From SZUA-309 sp965233675 (GTDB lineage: Bacteria > Pseudomonadota > Gammaproteobacteria > Pseudomonadales > Azotimanducaceae), in the NCBI GenBank assembly GCA_965233675.1, contig OZ247498.1, forward strand, positions 1,240,001 through 1,304,000: DNA of 64,000 bases, given 5' to 3'. Of this stretch, positions 9,186 to 18,666 are shown piece by piece (positions within the stretch are counted from its first letter, which is position 1; each line of letters begins with the position of its first letter). The notes under the pieces are model-generated. The model was not told the DNA's origin and did not search any database. It was given only the letters and a program-made list of their open reading frames with translations. Both the position numbers and the translations under genes were made by a program.

Positions 9186-11066
9186 ATGTGCGGGATCTTC
9201 GGCGTTCTTTTTAAAGACCGGGTAACTAACCCTGATAGCGCTCGACTCAATGAATCGCTACGAATTCTCGGACATCGGGGACCAGATAGTTCTGGAACTT
9301 ACTGCGATTCAGGAATTGGTCTAGCGCACACACGCCTTTCCCTGCTTGATCTTTCTGAGCGTGGACATCAACCCTTTCAGGATGAGACAGGGCGCTACAC
9401 GCTGGTCTATAACGGCGAGATCTACAATTTCCGAGAAATTCGCACAGAACTGGAAGCGGATGGTGTCAGTTTTACGAGTGATTGTGATACCGAGGTACTT
9501 CTAAAGGGCATCATCCACATTGGTCTGGATGAACTGCTCCCGCGACTGGAGGGAATGTTCGCTTTTGGACTCTGGGATAGTCAGGTAGGCAGATTGATCC
9601 TCGGCCGAGATCGATTTGGAATCAAACCTCTTTCGGTTTACGAAGATGACTCTATCATCGCATTTGCGTCGGAGGCTAAAGCCATTCGCCCTTGGGTTCA
9701 GTTGGTTCCCGACCCTCATGTTTTGTCGGCTTATCTTGCAGGATTCGGCGGCCCGACACGTGATAGATCCTTTTACGCCGGCGTCTCGATACTAGCGCCC
9801 GGGACGATTCTTGAATTCGGTATCAACAATGTAGGAGTGGCACGGAACTTCTTCCGACTACAGGATTTTTGGCAGGCGGACGACTGTCAACGCATGAGGC
9901 AGTTGAACAACAATGAGGCAATTGACCGTTTAGAAGAATTGCTTTTAGCGAGCGTCAAAAAGCATCTGATATCAGACGCGGCGGTAGGAGCCTTCTGTAG
10001 CGGAGGTCTCGATTCATCCTTGATAATGGCTATGGCGACTCGTTTTCATCCTCACCTCGCCATTTTTCATGCGAACGTCGAAGGTCCGTTGAGCGAGTTT
10101 GATGCTGCAGATGCACTGTCGAAGCACTTAGGTCTCGATATGGTCACGATTGATGTTACAGATCGCGATTTCATCGAACACCTTCCGGATGCGATATGGC
10201 ACTACGAGTATCCGATCTCCTACCATCCTAACTCGATTCCTTTTCTTCTTGTATCGAAGCTGGTTAGGGATCGCGGGGTTAAAGCAGTGCTTTCCGGCGA
10301 AGGTTCAGATGAATGTTTTCTGGGCTATAGAGGTATTCCATACGACAACCTGAGTCGAAGATATGGAAATGGACTAGAGAAGTTGCGAAACCTTATTCAC
10401 CGAGTTCCGAAGCTCGGTAAAGGGCTTTGGCCTGTGGTTCCAGGGCACCATCTTCAAGTGCAAGAGATCCAGCAGAACTTTGAAAGATCGTTAGATCAGC
10501 TGGCAATTGAGAAGCGTGTTAGTGAGGTAGGGCTCGGATTACCTTCGCGGGAACATAGTTCGCTTGAGTGGCTTGGCTATCACCTTCGAAGTTTACTCCA
10601 CCGGAATGATGCGCTGGGTATGGCAGCAAGTATAGAAGCTCGGTTTCCATATCTTGACAACGCTCTTGTACAAATGGCCGTGAGTTTGCCATACAACTTG
10701 AAGATTAGACCATCGCCGACATCGTTGGATCGAGCCCACCCTTTCCTTCGTGATAAGTGGATTTTGCGCAAGGTAGCAGATCGATATATCCCTCGCGTAC
10801 TGAGTCAACGCAAGAAAGCTGGGTTTCCAGTTAATGCATATGAACGCATGCGTTGTCCGGATAGCATTTTCAGGGGCGGCTTCGTAGCGGAACACTTTAA
10901 GTTGGCTGAACGACCTTTGCAGCAAATGCTTGATGTTGCGGGTGCTGATCTAAGAGTTAGATTACTCATGCTGGAAGTATGGGGAAGACTTTTTTTCAGG
11001 AACGAATCTAAACTGAGTTTGTCTGAGGAATTGCTTCAGAAAGTGACGGTCGATTCGGTTGGATGA
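9186..11066 (+). CDS. Asparagine synthase (glutamine-hydrolysing)-like amidotransferase
   Basis: A 626-residue class II glutamine amidotransferase fused to an asparagine synthase domain. The protein begins MCGIFG, so Cys2 is the N-terminal nucleophile after Met removal; this fixes the start at ATG 9186. 'RGPDSSGTY' and 'YNGEIYNF' are glutaminase-site blocks. The synthase domain has the PP-loop 'FCSGGLDSSL' near residue 270 and 'SGEGSDECFLGY' near residue 370. Such AsnB paralogues are common in exopolysaccharide loci, including XrtA-type loci, where they may amidate a uronic acid or aminoacyl group rather than make free asparagine. That role is inferred; the domain assignment is firm. Confidence 0.9.
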   Translation: MCGIFGVLFKDRVTNPDSARLNESLRILGHRGPDSSGTYCDSGIGLAHTRLSLLDLSERGHQPFQDETGRYTLVYNGEIYNFREIRTELEADGVSFTSDCDTEVLLKGIIHIGLDELLPRLEGMFAFGLWDSQVGRLILGRDRFGIKPLSVYEDDSIIAFASEAKAIRPWVQLVPDPHVLSAYLAGFGGPTRDRSFYAGVSILAPGTILEFGINNVGVARNFFRLQDFWQADDCQRMRQLNNNEAIDRLEELLLASVKKHLISDAAVGAFCSGGLDSSLIMAMATRFHPHLAIFHANVEGPLSEFDAADALSKHLGLDMVTIDVTDRDFIEHLPDAIWHYEYPISYHPNSIPFLLVSKLVRDRGVKAVLSGEGSDECFLGYRGIPYDNLSRRYGNGLEKLRNLIHRVPKLGKGLWPVVPGHHLQVQEIQQNFERSLDQLAIEKRVSEVGLGLPSREHSSLEWLGYHLRSLLHRNDALGMAASIEARFPYLDNALVQMAVSLPYNLKIRPSPTSLDRAHPFLRDKWILRKVADRYIPRVLSQRKKAGFPVNAYERMRCPDSIFRGGFVAEHFKLAERPLQQMLDVAGADLRVRLLMLEVWGRLFFRNESKLSLSEELLQKVTVDSVG

Positions 11067-11409
11067 CCGAGTTACGTTCGTTCAGGTAAAAGGGCATATT
11101 TGAAGGCAGTTTTGCTGTCAAATCGGGACATTGTGCCTTTTTGCGCTGGGCACCCAATTCCAGCCTTACGCCACCTCATTTTGAATAACGAAGCGTGCTA
11201 GCATTCTCGGATAGTAAATCAGTAGATTTGAGTGGTGATTCGCATCACGAAAATCTGCGGCGCCGATAGCTAAGGTAGGGTGAATTGAGAGAGTTGGCCT
11301 CAGACGGGACAGGTGGCTCCGGTTCGCTAATCTGATTCGAGCCTTCACCGCCTAATGCTGAGACCCTACGCCCCATTTATGCGGGCAAAATTACGGAGAC
11401 TCAAAAGTC
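11067..11409. other. Intergenic region, probable promoter
   Basis: These 343 bp show no convincing gene. A good ribosome-binding site (GGAG near 11395) precedes the secreted protein gene at 11410. A short inverted repeat GTGAT-N4-ATCAC lies near 11235. Otherwise I see nothing specific. Confidence 0.4.
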
Positions 11410-12531
11410 ATGCAGTTTCGTCATCGTTTTTGTCATCGCGCAATGAGCGTCCTTTCCACAGTTCTATTTCTCACGTTTAGCGCGTTCACATATTCTGCTA
11501 CACCGATGCCCCCTTGCTTGGACGGGGCTTGCCCGGATGCTCGAGGAGCCAACCAGGAGAGAATTCTTGCGATCCTAAACGGCCGCACCCCTCACTTCTT
11601 ATACAATTCGCCAGCTGATCCTGTGACCACTAGAGAAGTCTCTGTATCCTCGGCATCCGAATTCAACACACAGGCTGGTATCAGCGGCACGAAAATCAAT
11701 GTTAGCTCTTCGTTTTCTGGGAATGTTCAGATCTCCGCCAGCGACATTGATATTGTTGTAGGAAATTCTTACACAATAGCGGGAGATCTTGATATCACTG
11801 GAGGCCCGCAATCTCGGATCAGGTGGACTGGCGGGAACGTTAATGGGCGGATCAACATTACTGCCGGCTCAGATTTGCTATTCGATGATTTCCACCTGAC
11901 CACCACCTATCCTGATTTCAACTACATTGGCTCTGGCGGAAATGATCGTGTTGCCTTCATCAACTCAACCTTAGAAAAGACTGGCGGCGGGTCTGGTGAC
12001 ACATGGCTGTGGTTTGTTTTGAACTCAGCTGCCCCAAACAGGCATGATGACTGGTTTGTTGGCAATGTGCTTTTCTCTGGGGACTCAAATCCTTCACTTG
12101 TCCGTTTTCAGTCGATGCTTCGATTGGTGATAGTTGACTCGGTTTCGAATCCTACGGGGGAATCCAACCATGCGTTTAGATTTCATGATGGTTGTGAAGA
12201 TGTATGGATCAAAGACACCTGGGCCAGGGGTGACGTGAAGATTGACAACATCGGCTCTCCGACTAACTCGTCTATGGCAAACCTCTCTAATGCGGTGTTC
12301 GACAACCTTGATGTGTACAATCCGGGTTCTATAACTGTAACCAGTTATGTTGATGGTACGCCGCAATCAGTGACTAACAGCGGAACGGTATCTAATAGTA
12401 CATACAATGCCGAAAGCGGTTCGGGTAGCTTCCCGACTCCAGCGGGCTTCTCAAACGGGGGCGGGAATTCTCAGGTTGCATGGGACGGCAACACGATTCC
12501 CGACTATTCATCCGTAGGAGCGGTACGTTAG
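11410..12531 (+). CDS. Secreted right-handed beta-helix-like protein
   Basis: A 373-residue protein with a Sec signal peptide: basic N-terminus, hydrophobic core near residues 13-28, probable cleavage after 'TYSA' near residue 31. The mature part is rich in short repeated strands with Asn/Gly/Ser turns ('VNGRINITAGSDLLFDDFHL', 'VAFINSTL', 'DNLDVYNPGSITV'), the pattern of pectate-lyase-like parallel beta-helices. It could be a polysaccharide lyase, epimerase or surface/periplasmic glycan-binding protein acting on the polymer made here. No catalytic residues can be assigned with confidence and no PEP-CTERM sorting tail is present. Confidence 0.65.
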   Translation: MQFRHRFCHRAMSVLSTVLFLTFSAFTYSATPMPPCLDGACPDARGANQERILAILNGRTPHFLYNSPADPVTTREVSVSSASEFNTQAGISGTKINVSSSFSGNVQISASDIDIVVGNSYTIAGDLDITGGPQSRIRWTGGNVNGRINITAGSDLLFDDFHLTTTYPDFNYIGSGGNDRVAFINSTLEKTGGGSGDTWLWFVLNSAAPNRHDDWFVGNVLFSGDSNPSLVRFQSMLRLVIVDSVSNPTGESNHAFRFHDGCEDVWIKDTWARGDVKIDNIGSPTNSSMANLSNAVFDNLDVYNPGSITVTSYVDGTPQSVTNSGTVSNSTYNAESGSGSFPTPAGFSNGGGNSQVAWDGNTIPDYSSVGAVR

Positions 12532-12855
12532 ATCACTCTACTTATCTAATTCGCTTCAATTGCACCTTGGCCAACTCGCTTTGCTCATAGGTGCTTTTGA
12601 AGTCTAACTCGCGCACGGTGTTCACCTGTGTTTCTTGAGCCAATCACGGCCGTATTCATGAGATCGCTGCTGAAGTGACGTCGCGTTGATGTATGGCTGC
12701 GACGCATACGGGCTATCGGGAGTCTATCTGGCTGCTTTCAACAGGGCTTTTGATGGGTGCTGTCCGGGCGTCAGTCGCATGCAAGCGAATAACAATTTCG
12801 ACAGGCTTAGCAAACATAGAAGAGGCAGAATGGTCTGAGCAAGAGAACAGTAAAG
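12532..12855. other. Intergenic region
   Basis: These 324 bp contain no frame I can support as a gene, and no strong terminator or repeat. A weak purine-rich stretch precedes the ATG at 12856. Codon content in all frames is broken by stops. Confidence 0.4.
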
Positions 12856-13725
12856 ATGCCCCTTAAAAACCTACATCGGATGATACTTAGGCTATTGCCT
12901 AGAATTGATCTGATCGATCGTGCGATAGCCCTCTTTGAGTTTTGTTGGTTTCATAGGCGTCTTCCGAGCGGAAAGCTGCTATTCAATGATTATCTTTTCC
13001 AAATAAAATCCTCTGAGCAGATTGTCGATCCACTTCGTGTATTTGTGAGCGACAAAGAGTACGTCAAAATGTTTGTTAAGGCGGTTGCGGGAGACGAATT
13101 CAATGTCCCGACGATAGCCGTGCTCAAATCATCGGCCGAGGCGAAATCCTATCAATACCCGAAAACGTGCTGTATCAAGCCAACTCACATGTCAGGTGAG
13201 GTAATATTGCGGTCTGACGAAGCCGATATAGATTTCGAAAAAATTGATCGCTGGTTCGTCGAGTCTCACTACAAAAATACGCGCGAGCGGAACTATAGAA
13301 CACTTCATCCGAAAGTAATCGTTGAACCTATCATCTTCAATGATCTAAACGTCACTGACTACAAGTTCTTTTGTTATCAGGGCCAAGCGAAGCTCATTCA
13401 ACTCGATCTGGATCGCCATCTGGATCACACTCGCAAGTTTTTCGATCGAAATTGGAACGAATTGCCATTCTCGCTTGCGTACCCGAGATCCAATGGACTA
13501 GTACAACGTCCAAAAAACCTGGAGCAGATGCTCATGCTGGCAGATTTGCTAAGCAAGCCGTTCGGATTTGTCCGAATCGATCTGTATTCTGATGGTGAAA
13601 ACTGCTTTGTTGGCGAAGTGACTAATTGCCACGGGAATGCAAGCGAACGCTTTATTCCACACTCAGCCGAAGAGATGGCATCTGACATCATTTTTGGCTC
13701 GGCTTCAGGTTCTGGCGCTAGCTGA
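12856..13725 (+). CDS. TupA-like ATP-grasp family protein
   Basis: A 289-residue protein resembling the TupA-like ATP-grasp family found in polysaccharide clusters. 'CCIKPTHMSGEVILRS' near residue 112 is the ATP-grasp lysine/glycine loop, 'VIVEPII' is the hinge strand, and the metal-binding block is 'FVRIDLYSDGENCFVGEV' near residue 240. The family is thought to form amide bonds, for example attaching an amino acid or amine to a uronic acid in teichuronopeptides or exopolysaccharides. An amide-forming role would agree with the amidotransferase at 9186 and the carrier-protein module at 25851-29825. The substrate is unknown. Confidence 0.75.
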   Translation: MPLKNLHRMILRLLPRIDLIDRAIALFEFCWFHRRLPSGKLLFNDYLFQIKSSEQIVDPLRVFVSDKEYVKMFVKAVAGDEFNVPTIAVLKSSAEAKSYQYPKTCCIKPTHMSGEVILRSDEADIDFEKIDRWFVESHYKNTRERNYRTLHPKVIVEPIIFNDLNVTDYKFFCYQGQAKLIQLDLDRHLDHTRKFFDRNWNELPFSLAYPRSNGLVQRPKNLEQMLMLADLLSKPFGFVRIDLYSDGENCFVGEVTNCHGNASERFIPHSAEEMASDIIFGSASGSGAS

Positions 13726-13790
13726 TGTCGGAGTTCGAGAATCTAGGGATCGCTGATCTGGTACCTAATCAAAACCATAGGTCCTAACGA

Positions 13791-14912
13791 ATGACCATTC
13801 GTGTTGTATTGCATACTGAAGAATTTCGTATAGCTGCTAGAGATTTCAACAGGCGCATGAATGATGGCGGCTCGAATTGGGGGGTATACCTTGAACCTGA
13901 ATCTGATTGGCTGTCTGGACAGCCCGGTGGAAAGGTCTGGAGGGAACATTATGTCGCCGTTGATGAGAAAGGCTTTGTTCGTGGCGGGTTTGTCCTCAAG
14001 CCTCAAGAGTGGCTCATTCGAGGTGAAACGCAAACTGTTACCGACTGGCAAGGACCTGTCTCTGAAGGAAACATAGACCCGCACTTCGCTACATTGGCTA
14101 TTCGCCTGATGCGCGAAATGACAAAGTTGTATCCGGCTGTATTTAGCTGGGGACACGGAGGAAGCGACCAGCCACTGGTTAAGATGCTGGAAAAAATGGG
14201 GTGGCCAGCCTACGAAACTCCATTCTGTTTGCTAGTGTTAAAGCCATATCGATTTCTGCGCCTAAATGCATATCTTCGCAGAACTAAGGCTATGCGTACG
14301 ATCTCGGATATCGCGGCTTTTTCGGGGGTTGCTTATCTGCTCTTCTCTATCTTCAGATTCGCGAAGCGGCTTAGGTCTCGGAAACGATTCGGTGCGATCG
14401 CGCGCAAATTCTTGAAGTTTGAACACTGGGCCGATGAACTCTGGCAGAGATGCAAAGGTCAATACGATGTCATCGCAGTGCGCGATTCCGATTCAATGAA
14501 TCGTCTGGCGCCCGACTCAAAATGGCCCCCTGTAGTGCGTCTAAAAGTTGAGAAAAACCAGGAATCCATAGGCTGGGCCCTGGTCATGCATACACAGATG
14601 TGCTCCGATGCGCGGTTCGGTGATCTGTATGTGGGTTCGATTGTTGATTGCTTCTCGGACCCAATGCACGCCGGTGAAGTCGTACATGCTTGTACGCAGT
14701 ACTTGGAGGAGATTGGGGTTGATCTGGTTGTTTCTAATCAGGCACATCCTGCTTGGGTAAACGGTTTTTCAGATAATGGCTATGTGATTCTTCCTAAGCG
14801 ACGTCTATTCGTAACTTCTCCCGCTTTGCGGAAATTGTTGGAACCATTCGATGAGATAGCTCAAGGACTTCACCTCACGAATATGGATGGACATGGGCCG
14901 CACGCTCTTTGA
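13791..14912 (+). CDS. Putative GNAT-fold acyltransferase
   Basis: A 373-residue cytoplasmic protein of the kind found in exopolysaccharide clusters. The N-terminal half resembles a GNAT-like domain ('REHYVAVDEKGFVRGGFVL' near residue 55, then a mid-region helix near 'LAIRLMREM'). The second half repeats this general arrangement ('RFGDLYVGSIVDCF' near residue 280, 'EVVHACTQYLEEIGVDLVV' near 305). Two tandem GNAT modules, as in FemX/MprF-like aminoacyl or acetyl transferases, are therefore possible. I cannot identify a catalytic residue. Its position just after the ATP-grasp gene suggests both act on the same modification. Confidence 0.55.
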   Translation: MTIRVVLHTEEFRIAARDFNRRMNDGGSNWGVYLEPESDWLSGQPGGKVWREHYVAVDEKGFVRGGFVLKPQEWLIRGETQTVTDWQGPVSEGNIDPHFATLAIRLMREMTKLYPAVFSWGHGGSDQPLVKMLEKMGWPAYETPFCLLVLKPYRFLRLNAYLRRTKAMRTISDIAAFSGVAYLLFSIFRFAKRLRSRKRFGAIARKFLKFEHWADELWQRCKGQYDVIAVRDSDSMNRLAPDSKWPPVVRLKVEKNQESIGWALVMHTQMCSDARFGDLYVGSIVDCFSDPMHAGEVVHACTQYLEEIGVDLVVSNQAHPAWVNGFSDNGYVILPKRRLFVTSPALRKLLEPFDEIAQGLHLTNMDGHGPHAL

Positions 14913-15059
14913 GTTCCTTGATATTGACTTCATTGGGATGTATTGAGCGTCCAACTACATACGCCAGGTTTTGGAAAATTTCGATTACGCAGTAATGCCC
15001 TAAGCGGTAGGTAGCCCAATGGCATTGCTCACCCCATGTAATCCTTACGGAAAATTGAG

Positions 15060-16268
15060 ATGAAAATCGCATATCTCTGCAATATCTATCCAGCACCAAC
15101 CCACACGTTTATACGTCGGGAGATTGGCGGTTTGGAGCGGGCAGGTATAGAGGTAGAGCGCCTAACAATTCGAAGATCTACTGATGCGCTTGATACCCCT
15201 GAGGACCAGTTGGAGTTGCAGCTCACGTTTGCCGTACTCGAACAAGGCATCATGAATCTGTTGGGCAGCGTTTTTGTGATTGCTCTAAAACGGCCCAAAG
15301 AGATGATGAGGGCCATTTGGACAACGATGAGACTCGGAGCTCGGTCTCAATCAGGAGTGATTAAGCATTTTGCGTACCTTGTTGAGGCATGCGTGCTGGT
15401 CCGGTACACCGGGCAAAAAGGCATTTCACATATACATGCGCACTTCGGTACCAATGCGACGACTGTTGCGATGTTTATTCGGAAGCTGGGAGGCCCTACT
15501 TATAGCTTCATGATCCATGGTCCGCTTGAGTGGGATTGTCCGGAGTTCCTGCATCTACCTCAAAAAGTAGAAGAAGCAGAATTTGTTACTGCGATTTCAG
15601 ACTTTGCCAAAAGCCAAACGTACCGTTGGACCAAACCTGAGCATTGGAAGAAAGTTCATGTAATCCGCTGTGGGGTCGATGATGAATTCATCTCTCAAAA
15701 TGTTGTCCCTGTACCGGATGTTTCGCGATTGGTGATGATAGGCCGTCTGGGCCCTCCGAAGGGACATGTGATTCTGCTAGAAGCACTACAACGACTTTTG
15801 GACAAAGGGGTGAGTTTTCATATGCTGCTCATTGGTGATGGGCCGATGCGTGAGCTGATTCAAGAGCAGATTTCCGATCTAGGCTTAACGGAACATGTCA
15901 CATTGGCCGGCTGGATGGACAATAATTTGGTGCGCCAAGAACTCCTTGCTAGTAGGGGTATGGTGTTACCGAGCTTCAGCGAAGGGTTGCCCGTTGTCAT
16001 TATGGAAGCACTGGCGATGGCGCGACCGGTAGTTTGTACTCGTATAGCCGGAATTAGCGAGTTGGTCATCGATAGCGAAAACGGATGGCTTGTAAACGCA
16101 GGGAATGTAGATGAACTCGCTGATGCCATTAATAAACTGTTAGATACCCCGGTTAAACAGTTGTTCGAAATGGGCAAACACGGGCGTGAAGTAGTCCTAG
16201 AGATGCATAGTTCGATAGCTGAAGCGAAGAAGTTAGCAGGTATTCTCCATACCTATTGCGGACGGTAG
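15060..16268 (+). CDS. Glycosyltransferase family 4
   Basis: A 402-residue GT-B fold retaining glycosyltransferase. The N-terminal domain begins 'MKIAYLCNIYPAPTHTF' and contains 'HIHAHFGTNAT' near residue 125, as in WcaL/colanic-acid-type transferases. The C-terminal domain has 'VIRCGVDDEF', 'MIGRLGPPKGH' near 225 and the nucleotide-sugar Glu block 'EGLPVVIMEALAMARPVV' near 305. It should transfer a nucleotide-activated sugar onto the growing lipid-linked repeat unit. The next genes face the other way, so this closes a rightward block. Confidence 0.9.
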   Translation: MKIAYLCNIYPAPTHTFIRREIGGLERAGIEVERLTIRRSTDALDTPEDQLELQLTFAVLEQGIMNLLGSVFVIALKRPKEMMRAIWTTMRLGARSQSGVIKHFAYLVEACVLVRYTGQKGISHIHAHFGTNATTVAMFIRKLGGPTYSFMIHGPLEWDCPEFLHLPQKVEEAEFVTAISDFAKSQTYRWTKPEHWKKVHVIRCGVDDEFISQNVVPVPDVSRLVMIGRLGPPKGHVILLEALQRLLDKGVSFHMLLIGDGPMRELIQEQISDLGLTEHVTLAGWMDNNLVRQELLASRGMVLPSFSEGLPVVIMEALAMARPVVCTRIAGISELVIDSENGWLVNAGNVDELADAINKLLDTPVKQLFEMGKHGREVVLEMHSSIAEAKKLAGILHTYCGR

Positions 16269-16330
16269 CGGAAGAAAGATCATTTCTAGGTTGATGGCGC
16301 GAATATCTAGCTCGCTACACGAGTTAGTCA

Positions 16331-17662
16331 TCATTGAAAAAGCATGCGAGCCATCATCTCAACAATTAATCCAAGTGCTAGTCCTATCCCATAGATCGCG
16401 AAGGATAGTAATTCTCTTGTGACTCTGAGCAATTGTGTGCGGTAAAATACGATCCACACGTATATGCAAACTGGGACTTCAGATAGCACGACCCCCAGTA
16501 TCAGCCCCTCTAGATCAGCAATTAGCCATCCTGCCGGTATACCAACTACTAGAGTGATTGAGCGAATCACGTTCTGGATGAATCCCTGTTTTGTCTGCCC
16601 CATGGAAAAAAGACAGTTCTGAATTGTTTCAACCAGAATTGATAGCGCAACCTTCATACAGAGCAGTTGAAGCATCCAACCGGCTGCAAGATAACGATCA
16701 TCGTAGAGAACCTGGATCACAAGAGGCGCAACTACGGTGAGGGCCCCGATGGGAAGAAGCCCTAGTAGATCCGTCTTGAGACGTGCGGAGTAAAACGTAT
16801 TGCCCAGACTCGATGGTGTGTCTCTGGCTACACTGCTCAGGACGGGAAAAAGAATGCCGCTTGTAATTCTAGCTACAGCTGTGCTCGCAGCCTCACCAAT
16901 AAAGACAGCGATCGAGTAGATTCCGAGGGTTGCAGGCCCTACGAAGCCTCCAATGAGCAGTCTATCCGTCTGTCGAGATAGAAACGATAGAGCGGATGAA
17001 CCGAAGATCCATTTGCCAAAATCATATATTTTTCTTGCCGCAATCGGATCTAGATGAATTTGGTTTCGTGTGCCATAGGTCAATCTGTGGCTAGCGATCA
17101 TTCTAATGAATGAGTGCACCAAGCCTGAGAAGACCAGTGCCCAAACTGTTGGATAGTACGACACCCAAACAAGAACAACGATCAAGGCCGAAATCTGGGC
17201 TGATAGTTCGATTTGAACGAGCGGCAGAACATCGAGACGTCTTCGTGCAACGTATAGGCTCGTTGATGCTAAGCCGTTTAGTATCAGCGATAGCGCCGCA
17301 AAAGGAATCAGCTGAGCAAGAATTGGTTCCCCATAGAGTGAGGACATGGGAAGAGAAATTGCGCAGGCGATCAAGAAGAGTACAAACCCTCTTATTATCC
17401 CCATCGTCCAAGCAGTATTGAGATAAGTAGAGGACTCTCCATCCTCATTTTGCACGATGCTCTGTTCGAACCCAGCATCCGAGAGCATTACCAGACCCAG
17501 GATGAAAATCGAAACAAGCGCAGCGATGCCAAAGGCCTCTGGGAAAAGAAGTCTAGTTAGGATCAAATTGCTAATGAGGCGTATCAGTTGGCTGAGCGCA
17601 TAGCCGCCTAACTCGATAACGGCCCTCTTGTAGACCTCAGGCCCTAGGGTACGTTGACTCAC
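16331..17662 (-). CDS. Wzx-type polysaccharide flippase
   Basis: An inner-membrane lipid-linked oligosaccharide exporter of the MOP superfamily with about 12-14 hydrophobic segments. The opening segment 'SNLILTRLLFPEAFG' is typical of the polysaccharide-synthesis export family. The frame is open to 17794, but GTG 17662 is favoured: it overlaps the stop of the upstream glycosyltransferase by one base (TAGTG), gives 443 residues and places the first transmembrane helix about 20 residues from the N-terminus. The longer frame would lie inside the glycosyltransferase gene. It moves the repeat unit across the membrane for polymerisation. Confidence 0.85.
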   Translation of the reverse strand: MSQRTLGPEVYKRAVIELGGYALSQLIRLISNLILTRLLFPEAFGIAALVSIFILGLVMLSDAGFEQSIVQNEDGESSTYLNTAWTMGIIRGFVLFLIACAISLPMSSLYGEPILAQLIPFAALSLILNGLASTSLYVARRRLDVLPLVQIELSAQISALIVVLVWVSYYPTVWALVFSGLVHSFIRMIASHRLTYGTRNQIHLDPIAARKIYDFGKWIFGSSALSFLSRQTDRLLIGGFVGPATLGIYSIAVFIGEAASTAVARITSGILFPVLSSVARDTPSSLGNTFYSARLKTDLLGLLPIGALTVVAPLVIQVLYDDRYLAAGWMLQLLCMKVALSILVETIQNCLFSMGQTKQGFIQNVIRSITLVVGIPAGWLIADLEGLILGVVLSEVPVCIYVWIVFYRTQLLRVTRELLSFAIYGIGLALGLIVEMMARMLFQ

Positions 17663-18630
17663 TATGAATGACGCAATAAAACGCGTGCCATCGCTCGCCA
17701 ACCAATTGCCGAAAAAGGCGACTGACAAATCGAGATCCAAGCATGGATCACAGCAGATCGAAAAAAGCCATGAAGTTTTGCTTGCCTGGCCCATATTGCA
17801 TGTTGTATCGAATCAGAGAGTTCAATACGGTGGTTCTCCACAGCCTTTTCAATTGCTGGTATCTGCTCTCCTCTTTGTAAGCTATCGCTACCGGTATGCC
17901 TTCGATCCAATGCTAGTTCGTGAATCAAGGTGTAGTATTGGAGCCAATCGCTTCCCAGTTGCCCTGCTGAAGTTATGCTGTGGGGGTGTTGACGATAGTG
18001 GTAGAGCGTCTCTTTAAGGTTCCATATTTCTCCGATTTCAATAAGGCGAAGCAGCAAGTCGAAGTCTTCGCCAATAGGAAACGGCTCTCGAAATCCGCCC
18101 ACGTCGCGAACCGCCTGCGTACGCATCATGCTTGCACCGAAAGGCGTATCTGTTTGCGGGGACTGGAGATGGCGATCAATAGTCAAGCGCTCTGGGAAGG
18201 TCTGAACCCACAGTGGACGGCCTTTTGGATCAACATAAAGTAAGCTCGATCCGACGCTCACCAGAGATGGATTGCCAGTGAAGCACTCAGCTTGCAATTG
18301 CAATCTATTGGATTCACATGTGTCGTCCGAATCGACCCAAGCAATCAGTTCCGCTCTTGCGAGTGCCAGCAGTTCATTTCTGGTCGAAACGACTCCTTGA
18401 TTTGGTCTTGAGTACACAATAACTCGAGGATCAGTCTGGGCTAATTCTTCCAGAATCTTACACGTTTGGTCCGTCGATCCATCGTCGATGACTATGAGCT
18501 CAAATGACGAAAGAGTTTGAGCCAGAATGCTTGCTACTGCTTCTCTGACGAATGGTTCAGAATTGTAGGCAGGCATCAGGACACTCACTTGGGGCCTACT
18601 AGTCACTGTTGTCGCAGTTCCTGCTTGCAA
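17662..18630 (-). CDS. Glycosyltransferase family 2
   Basis: A 322-residue GT-A enzyme. 'VSVLMPAYNSEPFV' near residue 15 is the nucleotide-binding strand, 'VIDDGST' near 47 the first acidic motif, 'WVDSDD' near 95 the metal-binding DxD, and 'GEDFDLLLRL' near 190 the catalytic-base block. The start is TTG 18630; GTG 18606 is an alternative that still keeps the whole domain. It is the middle gene of a leftward trio: acyltransferase, this gene (36 bp later), then the flippase by one-base overlap. Confidence 0.9.
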   Translation of the reverse strand: MQAGTATTVTSRPQVSVLMPAYNSEPFVREAVASILAQTLSSFELIVIDDGSTDQTCKILEELAQTDPRVIVYSRPNQGVVSTRNELLALARAELIAWVDSDDTCESNRLQLQAECFTGNPSLVSVGSSLLYVDPKGRPLWVQTFPERLTIDRHLQSPQTDTPFGASMMRTQAVRDVGGFREPFPIGEDFDLLLRLIEIGEIWNLKETLYHYRQHPHSITSAGQLGSDWLQYYTLIHELALDRRHTGSDSLQRGEQIPAIEKAVENHRIELSDSIQHAIWARQAKLHGFFRSAVIHAWISICQSPFSAIGWRAMARVLLRHS

Positions 18631-18666
18631 TGGCTACCGGTGGTGATTGTTGGTCGAAGGCGCTGT

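Noticed and set aside
8995..9225. A 76-codon frame upstream of the asparagine synthase gene
   Set aside because: It overlaps the certain MCGIF start in another frame and shows no features beyond a hydrophobic patch.
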